DNA of 64,000 nucleotides from Gonium pectorale. Lineage: Eukaryota; Chlorophyta; Chlorophyceae; Chlamydomonadales; Volvocaceae. Under the pieces are notes generated by a model, which saw only the letters and a program-made list of their open reading frames with translations, ran no database searches and was not told the DNA's origin. A program made the position numbers and the translations under genes. Within the stretch, counting starts at the first letter, position 1, and each line of letters opens with the position of its first letter. This document shows positions 46,601-58,456 of this stretch, piece by piece. The DNA is taken from positions 423,191 through 487,190 of the forward strand of contig LSYV01000056.1 of the NCBI GenBank assembly GCA_001584585.1, in the 5' to 3' direction.

Positions 46601-49600
46601 GCAGCACCGCTGGTACGCCTGCTGGCGGCGCTGCGTTCGCTGCCGGACTGGGGCGTGGGGCCCGAGGTGCTGCTGCCAGCCAAGGTGCTGCAAATGCACG
46701 ACAGATTCGACGTCGTACGGATGATTCTGGAACGGGAGGAGGAGCGGGAGGAGGCCGTTGCTGCCGGAGGCGGCGTGGCGGCTGCGGCCGCTGCGGTCGT
46801 GCGTGGCACCGCCGGCTCCAAGGGTGCTCCGCGCACGAGGGGCAGCCGCCGGCGCGCCGCCATGCGCGCCGCTGGCGCCGCCGCCGCAGCTGCAGCGGCT
46901 GGCGGCCGCGCGGCAGCGGCGCTGGCGGGGGGGTTGCTGGCGGTGGCTGGCCGGGTGGCGCCGGTGGCGGGGCTGGTGGCGGGCGCCGTTGCCGGTGCCG
47001 TCAGCGCCGCGGCGGAGGGCGCCGACGGCGCCGCAGCCGTGCTGTACGACGCCGGCTTCGCCTCACCCGGACCCTCTTCCGTACCGCCGTACCGCCAGCT
47101 GGGGCGGCTACTGGAGCTGGCAGAGCTGCTTGGCCTCGCCACTGCGCAGGATGAGCTGCGGGTGGGTACGACGGCAGTGCGGCTCCGAGGGTAATTACTT
47201 GTCAGGCTTGATAGCGGTGGCTCCAACAGCACATGTCCCCACGCAGTTTTGGCACTCCAACACATTGTGGCGAAATCAAGAGGGTCAATGTGTCGGCGTG
47301 CAGTGCGGCGTTCCTCCTTCCTGCAGGTGTTCCAGCAAGAGATTAATGCAGCTGTGTCTGTGGCCACCAGAAGGCACGCTCCTGAACATTGCATTCGCCC
47401 GACTTGATGGCTTGTGTACCCCTCTTTCCGTTCCGTGCCGCCCCCAGGTAAAGGAGCTGGCGGGCCGCGCGGCGCTGCGCGCGGGGGACGTGGTGCTGGC
47501 GGCGCAGCTGGCGCTGGGGCTGGTGGCGGCGGGGCACGTACCCGCGTGGTGAGGCTCACATGTCGGGGGTCTTGTTTCCGCTCGGAGCCCCAAACGAGCT
47601 CACGACGGAAATGCCCTTGCCGATCTTTAAAGTCTCCCGGACCAACTCCCGTACTGTACCACGTGCAGCTGTTGCCCCGGCTGCACCTGACGGCTTTTGC
47701 CGCCCCCGCCCTCGCCGCGTGTCCCCACCCGGCTCACCCCGTAGGTCCCTGTGTGCGGACCTAGGCTGCTGCCGCCGCCTGTCGGACGATGTCGTACGGC
47801 AGAAGCTGCTGTCGTACGCTCTCCTGCACTGCCCGCCGGCGCGCATGCCGGTGCTGCTGGAGGAGCTGCGAGCCGCAGAGCGCCGGGGTGCGGGCGGGCC
47901 GGGGCCGGGCTTGGGGCCGGGGCTTGGCGCTGGGGTTCGGGCAGCACTTCGTGGCTTGGGCACTCTGGCGTGGGTTTAGGGCAGGGCGAGTGAGCGCGGG
48001 CAAGGAGCCAGGCAAGCGATATGGTTAGCCTCCCGTCCACCAGTCATGCTGCGTTGGGCTAAGGTGTGCAAGGAACGGAGTATAGGCCTATGCCTGGCAG
48101 GTGCTGCGGCCCTGGGCGCGCGGTCTGCTGGCCGCCGGCGACCGCTGACCCGCCTCCGTCATGTTTGGCCCGCCCTCTCCTCTCGCCCCAATGCCCCAGA
48201 CTCCCCAGAGCCCTCCACCGCCTCCGAGGGGCTGGACTACCCCCGACTGCTGCGCGCCGCGCTCAGCCCGCAGCCGCCGCGCGCCGCCGCCGGAGCGCCG
48301 CCCACTGCCCGCCTGCCCTCGCCCGGCGACACAGCCCTNNNNNNNNNNNNNNNNNNNNNNNNNNNNNNNNNNNNNNNNNNNNNNNNNNNNNNNNNNNNNN
48401 NNNNNNNNNNNNNNNNNNNNNNNNNNNNNNNNNNNNNNNNNNNNNNNNNNNNNNNNNNNNNNNNNNNNNNNNNNNNNNNNNNNNNNNNNNNNNNNNNNNN
48501 NNNNNNNNNNNNNNNNNNNNNNNNNNNNNNNNNNNNNNNNNNNNNNNNNNNNNNNNNNNNNNNNNNNNNNNNNNNNNNNNNNNNNNNNNNNNNNNNNNNN
48601 NNNNNNNNNNNNNNNNNNNNNNNNNNNNNNNNNNNNNNNNNNNNNNNNNNNNNNNNNNNNNNNNNNNNNNNNNNNNNNNNNNNNNNNNNNNNNNNNNNNN
48701 NNNNNNNNNNNNNNNNNNNNNNNNNNNNNNNNNNNNNNNNNNNNNNNNNNNNNNNNNNNNNNNNNNNNNNNNNNNNNNNNNNNNNNNNNNNNNNNNNNNN
48801 NNNNNNNNNNNNNCGGCGCTGCTGCTGCACGGCGGCGNAGCTGCCAACGGCGGCGCTGGAGGCACTCCGCCGTGGCGGCAGCGGCGACCTGCCGTACGCT
48901 ACGCTGCAGCGTTGCTGGCGGCCGAGTGCTTTGCGCACTGCGCGGCGGCGCTCGCCCCCACGCCGGGGCCGGGCGCCGGCGCGGAGCGACTGTCGCTGCT
49001 GGGGACGCCGCTGGGGGCGCTGCTGGTCCGCGTGCGGCCGCTGGCGGCGGTGGCCGACGGCACGCGAGAGAGCGCGGCGGCGGCGGCGGCCCTGCGCGCG
49101 GAGGAGGCGCTAGCGGCGGCGGCCGACGGGCGGGCGGTGCGGGTGGCGGTGCCCGACGTGGACGCGGCGGCGTTCAGTGGCGGCGACACAGCCTACCGCC
49201 GACAGGTGGGCTGGCGGCTGAGGTGGCCGGTTGCAGCATGTTACACGTGCGTTCACTTGTCGTGAGTGCCAGCTACGACAGCACCGTTATGCCTGAAGAT
49301 GGCCCTTGCTTGGAATTGCGGCATCCTTGCTAAAGAGGACGTAGGGTGGTGCTGCCCATGGCCCGCGGTTGTGGCAGGGTTGGCAGCTGCGAGGCCAGGG
49401 CCCCCTTGTCCCGCTTGCACCGCTGGTCTCCCCACGCCTGCGCTCCGCACCTTAAGTAGCTAGCACCAAGCAGCACACCCACCCGGCCGCCCCTGGCCAC
49501 GCCCATCCAACCGCCCCACTCGCGCAGGCCATTCTGCAGCAGGCTGCTCAGGCTGGCGCGGAGGAGGCCGCTGCGCCCGGCGCCAGCCCCCGCGCCGCCT

Positions 49601-52600
49601 CGCTGCTGGAGTCGGCCCGCTCGCTGGCGGCCGCGTACGGGGTGGAGGGCTGGGAGCTGGAGGCGGCGTACGTTGTGGCCCTCGCCACCACAGCCCCGGC
49701 GGTCACCCCCGAGGTGAGGAAGCGGGGGCTATGGGCCGGGCCTGGGGAGGGGAATGGTGCGCAGCGTGGTATTGAACCGCTGCTCGGTGGGCAACGGCAG
49801 TGGTGTTATGTGTATGCGTACGTTCGTTACGGTATGCTCAAATCAGTTTTACAAGCGACAAAACAAGTCTATAAGCGGTAGTGGTGTGCACCGTATACCG
49901 GTAAAAGCTTGGGCTCGGGCTCTTGCTCCGGCCGTTCAAGCCCCCCTCCACCGGGTCCAACCGCCTTCCTGAACGGTTTCCTGAACAGCCCGGCCACTGC
50001 TGCCGCCCTCCGCTGCACCCTCTCCCGCAGCTCCGCGCCGCCGTGGCGTCCGCCTCCCGTCCCCCGCTCTCCCGGCCAGGCCCGCTGCTGGCCCGGCTGG
50101 CGGCCGCCTACGGGTCGCTGCCCCCCGCCAGCGGGCCGCACCTGGCGCTGCTGCTGGGGCTACTGGCGGACTGCCTTGCAGGCATGGCGCAGGTGGGGGC
50201 GCGGGTGGGGGCAGTTCCCAAGTGTGGGTATGGAAGGCAAAAAGCACTCTCACTACAGGAGGGACGGCGTTAGGGAAACGACGGGCTGAGGAGAGGAGTC
50301 TAACGCAGCTAGGGCCCGGCCCATGGCACTGAACCGGCAACCGAGGGCGCCGGTTCAACGACGGGAGTGCGGAGTGCGTACTTGAAGCGCTGGCTACGGA
50401 CGGACGCCGTGTCCTGCACCAGAAAGCAGGAACCCACGCGCGCTGCCGTAACCACCCCTCAGGACGCGGCCGCCGCGCCGTCGCCGTCTTCTGCCGCGCT
50501 GGCCGGCGCCGCCGCCCCCGCGCTGTCCAAGCTCCGCGACCTCATCGACAAGGCCGGCCCCGCACTGAAGGGTTTGGCCCTCGCCGCCGTCCTGGCGCCC
50601 CTGCTTGGAGCGCTGACGGCGCCGCTGGGAGCGCCGCTGACGGTTGCGGCAGCACTCGGCTCGGCGGGCGAGGAGGCAGAGGCGGCCCTGGCGGCTGCGG
50701 CCGCCGCCATGTTTGCGTACGTCAAACCCGCGACGTTGCCGCAGGCGTCCAAGCTGGCGGCGGCGCTGCACAAGCTGTGGGGACCGCTGGCCAAGAGGAC
50801 CGCCTCCGGCGGCGCTGCCGACGCGGCGCCGCGCTTTCCCGGCCTGGCGGCGGCACTCGACGCGCTGCCGACGCACCTACCGTCGCTGTGCCTCGCCGTC
50901 AAGGCCATCGCGGCCAAGCTGCCGCCCGGTGCAGCTGGCGGCGATGGCGCCCCGCTACCACCACCGCCACCACGCGATATGGCGGCTGCTTGGGGCCACG
51001 CGTCGGACGCTGTGTCCCGACTGCCTGCCGGAGCGCTCGCTGGCTGGCTGGGCTTCCTGCTGCTGCCGGGCGGCCGCTGTCCGCTGGACCCACGGGTCAC
51101 CGGCGGTCCGCTGCAGCCGTGCATAGCACCGCCTGAGCTGCGGCTGATGGTGAGAATGCAGTTTCGCGGCGTAGGTCAGGAGGCCTTCAAATTCATTAAT
51201 CATCACTTGCAGGATTTTGTAAGGGCCGATGCTGAATCGTTGTATCCAACCGAAGCATTTGTGCACACCGCCCCCTCGTCTGCTCACTCCAGATCCTGGA
51301 GGCCTGCCTGCCGCGCCTCGATGACGCGCCGCCAACGCCGAATGACAAACAGCCAGCTCAAGCGCCGCCCGCCACAGCTGCCGCCGCCGCGTGCGTCGAC
51401 CCGGCGCTGCTGCAGCGGCTGTCTGCTCTCCGCCGGTGGCTGCGGCTGGCGGGCGCCGTGCGGCAGCAGTGCGAGGCCGCAGGACTGGCTCAGGAGCAGG
51501 TGGGTGGCGGCAAGCTGACACCCATGCTGCGGGCTGCGCGGGACGCGGCGAGATACCTAGTATGCACAGCTGGCAGACCGCGTTGGAGCGCTGCCGAGGC
51601 CGACAAAGAACAACGGGAGCTCCTGCTGGGCTGCAGTGAAGCCCAGCACCATTGCTGCACTCGTCGCCTGAGTTACCTAAGCGAAGCCGCAGCCCGTCAT
51701 GTGAGAACTCCCAATCGTCCCGGACTGCGCAGGTCGACTCGCTGGAGGAGGCGGTGCTGAAGGAGGGCCAGAGCGGGGACCCCTTCGCGCTCAGCGCTGT
51801 GCGGTCCGCCCTGGGCGCACTGGCCGCCCGCGGCCGCCCGGTAGCGGCGCTCGGGGAGGTGGCGGCACAGGCGGTGGAGGTGCTGGGCGCCGACGCGGCT
51901 GCGCTGGTGACGGCGGCGCTGGAGGACTCGGTGCGGGCGGCGCTGTCGCACATCCTTACGGACGCCGGGGTGGCGGAGGCGGCCGGCGGCGCCACCAGCA
52001 GCGACGTCGATGGCGTGGCGCACCTCCGCCGCGTGTTGCTGTGCCTGGACACCCCAGCGGCAGAGGCAGAGGCAGAGGCGGCGCATGAGAACGGCGATGG
52101 GGGGGCGGTGGTGGCACTTCCCGCTCTGCGAGACGGCGTGTGGTCGGTCCTGCAGCGCTTCAACGGCAGCGGACCTGAGCCCGGCACTTCCTCGGTGTCC
52201 TCGGAGGCTCCGGTTGCGGCGCTGGAGCGGGCGGACCCCGCCGCGGCGGGGCGCCTGGCTGAGCTGCTTTCGTCACTGGGCGCTGAGGTGAGCGCAAACG
52301 CCAATGGTTGCGGGGTCCGGGGCCCAACGGCGGGCTGCGCATCTAACCTACCCTACGGCATTCCCTAACACCCCGCAGCTCTGGCACGGCTGGTCGGGCG
52401 GCGGTGCGTCGGCCCGAGGCGACCAGGCGCGCCGCCTCCTGACCGCCCGCACCCGGGCTCTGCTCGCGACGCTGCCGGCGGTGGGCCCCGACCTGGCGGC
52501 GGCAGTCCACGCGGACGACCTCGCAAGCCGCGCCGCCGCCAATGCCCTCTTCGCGCGCCTGCTGGCGACGGCGCGAGCGCACGACGGCGGTAGCGACAGC

Positions 52601-53949
52601 GGCAGTGGCGGCGCCGCCGTTGCCGCGCCGCTGAGCCGGGCTGCTGGGCTGCTGCTGTGGCGGCTGCTCGCAGAGGTGTGGCAGGACGGGGCTGTATGGC
52701 CGGTGGAGGAGGAGGCTGCTGGCGGTGACGAGGTGGCGCAAGGGGAGGGGCCGGCCGCCAATGGTGACGTCGCCGAGGCCGAGGCTGCCGCAGCTGGCGC
52801 GCTGCCGTCGCCGGCACATGTGTCTCCGCTTCGGCGGAGCTGGTCGGCGCTGGCTTCAGAGCTGCTCCGGGGGGCGCACCTTCTCGATGTGGTCAGGTGG
52901 GTGGTCAAGGGGCCTGCGGTGGGAGGGATGGATGTTGCCTGGGGACATTGGAGCGCTTGCACGGGCGGCGGATTGCAGCGGCACACACAAGCACGAGCTG
53001 CTACCTCCACCCGGACCCCGGGAGATCTAGCACGCCCGGTTGCTGACGCGCCTCCGCCCTCCGCCCGCTCCGCAGGCTGCTGGACCCGCCGGCCTCCTCG
53101 CCGGCACTGGCACCGCTGGCGGAGGGCGACGTGGCGCAGCTGATGCAGCAGGCGGCAGACGCCGCCGCCACTCCCTCGGACTCGGACTTGGACCCCAGCG
53201 CTTCGGGGCTGCCCAACCCTGCCTCGGCCGCCTCGTGGATGCTGGGGCTAGCCTCGCCCTACGCGCCGCAGCGTCAGGCGGTTGTTGCGCAGCTGGAGGC
53301 GTGGGGCGCGCAGCCGCAACCGCGCTTGTCGTTCGCCGTAACCGCCGCAGCGGCAGACGGCAGCTCGGCGGCAGCGGCAGAGGTGCAGGTGGCGGTGCTC
53401 CTCTTGTCCTACCTTGTGGCATCGGGCGACGCCGCGCGGCTGGCGGTACCGACGGCAGCGGCGTCTGCCCACGGCGGCGCTCGGGCAGACGGCAGCGGTG
53501 GCGCCGTTCATCCGCTGCTGCCGTTGTTGCTGCAGCGGGTCCCGTCGTCGCCGGCGGAGGCGCGCGCAGCTGGCGCCGCCGCTGCCGCCGCTGGCTGCGC
53601 AGGCCCCAGCCTGATCGCCTCCCTGGTCGAGGCACGCCTGACGGGACTGGGGGCGGCGCTGGCAGCGCGCCGTCTCAAGCTGCACCCGTCGCTGGCGGCT
53701 GCGGGCGGCGCGGGCGCGTTGCTTGGCCGCTACCTCCGTGCGGTGGCGGAGGCGACGGCACAGCTGGCAGCGGAGGCCGAGCGGGCTGACCGGGAGTCGG
53801 ACGGGGACGATGCGGGCTGGTTGGCTGATGGCTCTCTGTTAGGCGGTTGGCCGGGCGCCGTGGCGGGCCTGTGGCGGGGGCAGGCGGAGCGGTGCCGGCG
53901 GGCGATGCGGCTGCTTGCGGGAGACGCAGCGGGGCAGGGTCACGGGTAG
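37687..53949 (+). CDS. NBAS: NBAS/MIP2 (Sec39-domain) subunit of the NRZ/Dsl1 ER tethering complex, 5' end unresolved
   Basis: NBAS with RINT1 and ZW10 tethers COPI vesicles at the ER for Golgi-to-ER transport; MIP2 is the plant form. Exons: 37687-37966, 38455-39052, 39359-39533, 39910-40170, 40285-40606, 40972-41110, 41270-41391, 41735-41942, 42181-42543, 42767-42857, 43098-43278, 43740-43908, 44159-44487, 45012-45108, 45610-45691, 46449-47161, 47448-47548, 47745-47887, 48200-gap-49205, 49528-49713, 50031-50192, 50463-51149, 51293-51499, 51733-52287, 52379-52896, 53076-53949 (TAG). All known phases agree; over 2,600 aa. The first three exons form the beta-propeller-like N-domain (VTAFCWSADGCRLALACESG, ASWWGGSEALLALS). 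Sec39 signatures include NIADNLATMEDRRWVVVECA, FDPSAFSSFRDLPLL, RLRDFCDLPLRDQLRLLL, VLLPAKVLQMHDRFDVV, YRQLGRLLELAELLGLA and RQKLLSYALLHCPPARM. The C-terminal part is Ala-rich. N bases at 48339-48813 hide coding sequence. Confidence 0.88.
43710..43727. repeat. (ca)n microsatellite at an NBAS intron acceptor
   Basis: A ccccccc-then-cacacaca tract just before the acceptor at 43739; it may vary in length and affect splicing. Confidence 0.75.
44538..44845 (+). repeat. tandem duplication in an NBAS intron, about 165-bp unit
   Basis: Unit 1 starts gacagcgagcaaa at 44538; unit 2 starts with the same word at 44703. Both continue with ctagccggcagcccatggac, a g-ctgggc(t/c)gg-ata block and a gtgtgtgc/gtgtgtcc tail. 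It lies within the intron between 44487 and 45012. Confidence 0.85.
48339..48813. other. assembly gap (475 N) inside NBAS
   Basis: A continuous run of N. The flanks are coding on both sides: DYPRLLRAALSPQPPRAA before it, and a frame ending PDVDAAAFSGGDTAYRRQ after it. A further single N is at 48838. Whether the gap length is real and whether an intron lies within it cannot be judged. Confidence 0.98.
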
Positions 53950-54713
53950 ACAAAGTGCAGTGTAGATGGAAACGCGCGATGGTGGGTGTTGAGGAGCAAG
54001 CGGATGTCGGATGGGGCGCGGTACCGAGGGAGCGGAGGAACTATCGATTGTAACTATCGTGCGTCGTAACGCAAGGGACGAACCTGTAACCTTTCATGTC
54101 AGGTATCCGTCTCCATCCTCCTCGCCCGTGGCCAGGCGCTGCAACCGCACCTGGCATCCCTGACTTGTCGGCACTCGGCATTCGGCGGATAGCAGCGGTC
54201 CCCGGTCGCTGCTCGGGTGCCCCAGCGCTCCGGAGGGCCATGCCGCGGTCCCCCCGTATCACGCACCGACCTAAAACGGAAGGACGATTAGAACCAAAAC
54301 AAAACTGTAGCAAATGCCCCCGCGTGCTTTCCATGGTCGGGACCGACCCAAGGGTCACGCCCAGCGACCCCCATGCCCCACCCCCGTACCCCAAGCCTGC
54401 CAGCCCACCCCGTGCCCGTGTGCTGGCTGTGTAGCAAAGGCCGCTGTGTCTGCAACAAGTGTCCGCAACAAGTGAGCTCAGGGTTATTAAATCACGGCTT
54501 AAAAAGACGATCGTGCGTTGCAGCGGCCCTCCTGCGTAGCCCTTGTGGCCGTTGTGCGTAGCAGCATAGGCTTACCCACTGGCCAGCTTATGAAGGGGGG
54601 AGGAGGAGAAGGAGGCCCGAAGGCCTACGTCCAAGACCTGCGTACATATACGGCATTCCTGTCCTGATACGTTGTACCTCGACATGTGAGGAAGTACCGC
54701 ACAAGCGCACATG

Positions 54714-54832
54714 TCCGAGTAACGTCGCGGGACGTTGCTTTACCTGCCTAGCTGCCTTGCCGTGTACCAACCCGGCCGCCCGCCCTACTGAAACGTCGCG
54801 CCTTCGAGTGTGTACGACCATGTATAGACGTG
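54714..54832 (-). repeat. dispersed short repeat, copy 4 (reverse orientation)
   Basis: On the plus strand it carries gtaacgtcgcgggacgttg, cttgccgtgtaccaaccc, gaaacgtcgcgccttcgagt and gaccatgta blocks in the same order as the reverse copy at 16272-16390. Confidence 0.6.
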
Positions 54833-55643
54833 GGCTCATTCCGTTTCTGCAGCTTACAAACCGTGTACCGTTATGGTTACGGTTCGCGCGCATTGACGGG
54901 CTTACAGCGTTATAGGGCGGTGGCCTTTGCCGCAGCGTTTGCTGCAGGCTTTGACCGTCGGCGGTTACGCAGATGCACCTCGCTCTCGCGCGCGCACCGT
55001 CCATTCTGTCCTTGAAGGCGCTACCGCGGCGGTAGAGCGGGACCACATGCGGCCATTGTAATGAAGGCTTTGCCGACATTGCCAGGGTCAACGCACACAC
55101 GGATCATGCAATTGTCGTACTCCACTCTTACATGATGCGCAACACACTTAGCTACACTGCACATTGAAAGTAGTTTGGGGCATGCTAGCTAATGCCCTCG
55201 ACATTCTGACCGTCGCCCCCAGACGCAGTGCTGGGTCCACAACGGGTCCACAACGGCATCTGTCATCAAGGCTATCATCCTGCTACCAGCTGCTTATGGG
55301 TTCGCCGGGGGCCACCAAACCTACTGCCGGCGTGCACAGCCGCCTGCTGCCCGCTCTGCGGCCGCGCCGCCGCCAACCAACGACAACACTCAACTATGGG
55401 CCCTAAGCTGCAATCAATGCGCAACCAATGGCTAAACAAAGCCTTAATCTTAGCCCGTCGGGCAGGCATTTACCCCCCAGCAATGCCTTACCCGAACATA
55501 AGGCTGAACTAGTTGCCAAGGGAGCATCCTCCTCCATCTCAAACCGCTTCTGGAATATCCGAGGAAACATGTATATGATGGGTGTACTATGTAATATATA
55601 GCATAGCCATCCCACTGCACCCTGCAACCACTGTACGACCATC

Positions 55644-55648
<5 letters not shown>

Positions 55649-55676
<28 letters not shown>
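55649..55676. repeat. (ac)n microsatellite
   Basis: About 14 uninterrupted ac dinucleotides. Confidence 0.97.
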
Positions 55677-55681
<5 letters not shown>

Positions 55682-56103
55682 CACATGCCAGCCTGCACAG
55701 CCGCCGCCCACGCCACGAGTTGTTGTGGGCGCGTCGTGTGGGTCACCGTACGTCCGTACCATACCAAAATCGTGGCGTGCTGGAGGCAACTTTATGGTCT
55801 TTTTTTAAAGACATATATTTGAATCAGCCGTTGGTGACAACAAGAATGGTGGCAACGGTATGCTTAATGCAAGCATGCTTACGTCGGCGAGGGTTCCCAT
55901 CCCAGAAATAGCTCTACCTTGCTGACCAGTAACACCTCATGGCGGGCCCTCCTATGATCTCCTCTGCGCCCAGCAGTGACGCCCATTGGTTCGGTTTCCA
56001 GCGCCACTAGCCCGCCCCCACACCCCGCCCGCACAGCCGCACGCGGCCCCTGGACTCGCTTTGGCTGCCCTCAAAAGCCGGGCCCCCGTCCCCTGCCCTC
56101 CCC

Positions 56104-58456
56104 TCACGCAGCAGCACGCAGTATCGCGGCCACCTCCGCCGCCGTGGGCCGCTCAGTCATGCTCCCCAGGCAGGCGGCCGCAACGCCGTACAGGCGGGCA
56201 CCGAGGCCATCCGTGTCCTGCAGCAGGTCCGACACCTCGGACAGGCCGTGGCGCTGCGCCGCCGCGGCCGCCCCCTCCAGCAGCAGCACGGCGCTGCTGC
56301 CCAGCGTAAACACGTCACTGGCCTGGCAGCGCCGGGGGCTGCCGCCGTCGTGGCCCTTCTGCTCGGGCGCGGCGTAGTAGGTGGTGTGGAGGCCGGACCC
56401 CGGCAGCACCTCGTGCGGGCCGCAGGGGTCCACCGCCTCGCTGTCTGTGAGAAGACCGCGGCCGCCGCGCGCGCCAGGGAGGAAGTTGGCTGGCTTGTTG
56501 TCTGCGGGAGGGAGCGCGGGAGGGAAGAAGGGAGCGGCATGCGCCGGGGCAGCGTCGGACCAAGCTTCAATGAGGTGGCGCGACGAGGCAGGGGCCCGGA
56601 AGGCGCGCTGTGAGTGTGCTTGAGGGTTGTGAGGACGGGCTGTTGCGGCGCACGCAGAGGCCGTCCTGTGTGTCGCACCCGGGTCATGAGGCATGAGAGG
56701 GGCCATTGCCTTCCAACACACGTACACCGCCACTGTACCCCTTACGCCCTCGCCACGTCCCGCCCCAGAGCCACTCACCACTGGCCATGAAGCCCAGGTC
56801 GTGGAGCTGCGCCAGCGCCGCCGCCATCGCGCCCACCAGCGCCTCCATCGTCGCCACCAGCGAGCGCGCCGCACGCACCGACACCGCGCTCACAGTTGAC
56901 TCTATCCAGGCCGCCGAGCCGACGGTGTCCGCCCCCTCAAGCTCCCCAGCCTCATGATCGGCCTCCGCCTCCGCGCCAATCTCGGCGACAGCGTCCTCCA
57001 GTATTGCCTCGGTGTGGCTCCGCACGGCCTGTACGCCGTCGCCCTGGGGCTCGTATTCGAACACAAATACCACCTCCAGGTCGTACCCATGGACGTGGGG
57101 CGGGCCTTGCAGCGGGCGCACAGTGACGTGCAGCGGCGCAAGGAAGGGCCCTCCCTCGCCGTGCAGCGCCACCGAGGCGTCCTGCAGGCCGCCCGCGTTG
57201 ATGGGCTCGGCGGCCGCCGCCTCCACAGAGCGCAGGAGGCTCGGCTTGAGCGGGGAACCGTTCGGCAGGACGCCGCCGGAACGCAGGTAGGCGTACCTCT
57301 CCCGGCTATGGCACGGAGATACCTTTACCACGAAGCCGTGCGGGCAGGCCGAGGTGCGGCGGTGCTGAGAGGAGGAGGCTGAGGATGAGGAGGTTGAGGA
57401 GGAGGACGAAGAGGTGGAGGCAGACGAAGAGGCGCAGGAGGCGGGAGACAAGAGGATGGAAAGCGCTTCAGAGAAGGAGGAGGCGGTGGAGGAGGCGGTG
57501 GAAGAGGGGGCGGAGGAGGCGGTGGAGGAGGCGGTGGAGGAGGCGGCGGAGGAGGCGGGGAAAGTGGCGGAGCCGGCGGCGGCAGACGTGCTGGAAGGGG
57601 CGGCGTCAGCGCGTGGAACGGCCCATACCTGGTGCCCCTGCGCCCGCGCCTGCAGCAGCTGCGGCTGCGACGGGTGGCGCGGGGTGTTGGACGCGGCTGC
57701 GAGCACCTCGTCCGTCAGCGCCGGCAGCCGCTCCACGGCGTCCTTGGCGTCGCTGCAGCCCGCGGCGCGCAGCGCAACCTCCTGCCGCGCCATGAAGATG
57801 CGGCCCATGGCGGCCTCTAGGGCCTCGGTCGAGGGCGGGGCCGCCGGGAGGGAGGCGAGCAGGAGCTCAACGGCGGTGGCGGTGGAGTGCAGCTGCTCTG
57901 GCGTTAGGCCGACGGGGACCAGGGCGGGCAGCCAGTGCAGGGTCGGCTGGGCCCACTGGAAACACAGCAGCTCCTCCAGGACGAACTGCGCGCGGCGCAG
58001 GAACGTCAGCGTCGACTCGGTGGGGGCGGCGGGTGGAGAGCTCGGGTCGCCAAACACCAGCGACCGGACGTCCTCGAGCCGGGAGGTGGTGGGCGCGATG
58101 GGGGCGGGCGCGGGCGCGGGGGCGCAGCCGAAACTGCTTTCGTACGAGGGCGGGCGAGGGCTCTCGCGGACAGGCGGCGGGGTGCATCCCTCGATGTGAT
58201 CTTCAGAGTCGTTGGAGGCAGGCAGACCGGTCGCAGCAGCTTGGCTGGGCTGCAGCAGCAGCAGCAGCGGCAGCGGCAGCGCCACGCAGCGTCCAAACTC
58301 ATTGGATGCGCTCTTTGCTGGTGTTGGAGGCCTGGTAATGCAGAGCCTGAAGGCGCGGAAGGGCGGCAGTGGACGAGGGCGGTCAAGTTGAGGTTCAAGG
58401 CTGACTGGCCCGTGGCTGCCAGGCGTCGCCCCACTCGAGCATATTAGTGCGTCAAG
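56104..58456 (-). CDS. divergent protein-kinase-like protein, 5' end not resolved
   Basis: Exons on the minus strand: (open to 58456)-57629, 57364-56779, 56501-56104 (stop TGA), in phase, at least 603 aa. The C-terminal half resembles a kinase fold. It has FVVKVS (possible beta-3 Lys), a hinge-like VVFVFEYEP, then LHDLGFMASGDNKPANFL, where the usual HGDLKPAN reads SGDNKPAN with Asp, Lys and Asn kept. LLTDSEAV stands for DFG (Asp kept), followed by TTYYAAPEQ, SDVFTLGSSAVLLLEG and MTERPTAAEVAAIL. No glycine loop is evident. The N-terminal 270 residues are Pro/Ala-rich and unrecognised. The frame stays open from 58456 with no ATG, so the start lies in an unseen upstream exon, perhaps spliced at ttattag just before 58456. 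The intron 57365-57628 is Ser-rich, in frame and stop-free, so it may sometimes be retained. Confidence 0.65.

Larger units (their letters stand above)
53950..56103. other. intergenic between convergent NBAS and kinase-like gene
   Basis: TGTAA at about 54049 lies about 100 bp after the NBAS stop and is its likely poly(A) signal; a second is at about 54085. A reverse copy of the dispersed repeat lies at 54714-54832 and a (ac)n microsatellite at 55649-55676. The sequence is less GC-rich than the genes. No gene is recognised. Confidence 0.55.

Noticed and set aside
46009..47559. 516-codon minus-strand open frame
   Set aside because: It is antisense to NBAS exons with clear Sec39 similarity on the plus strand; low complexity and no domain.
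50955..52304. 449-codon minus-strand open frame
   Set aside because: It is antisense to confirmed NBAS exons.
57414..58199. 261-codon plus-strand Glu-rich frame
   Set aside because: It is the complement of the Ser-rich tract and exons of the minus-strand kinase-like gene; the Glu repeat comes from the ggagga strand of the microsatellite.
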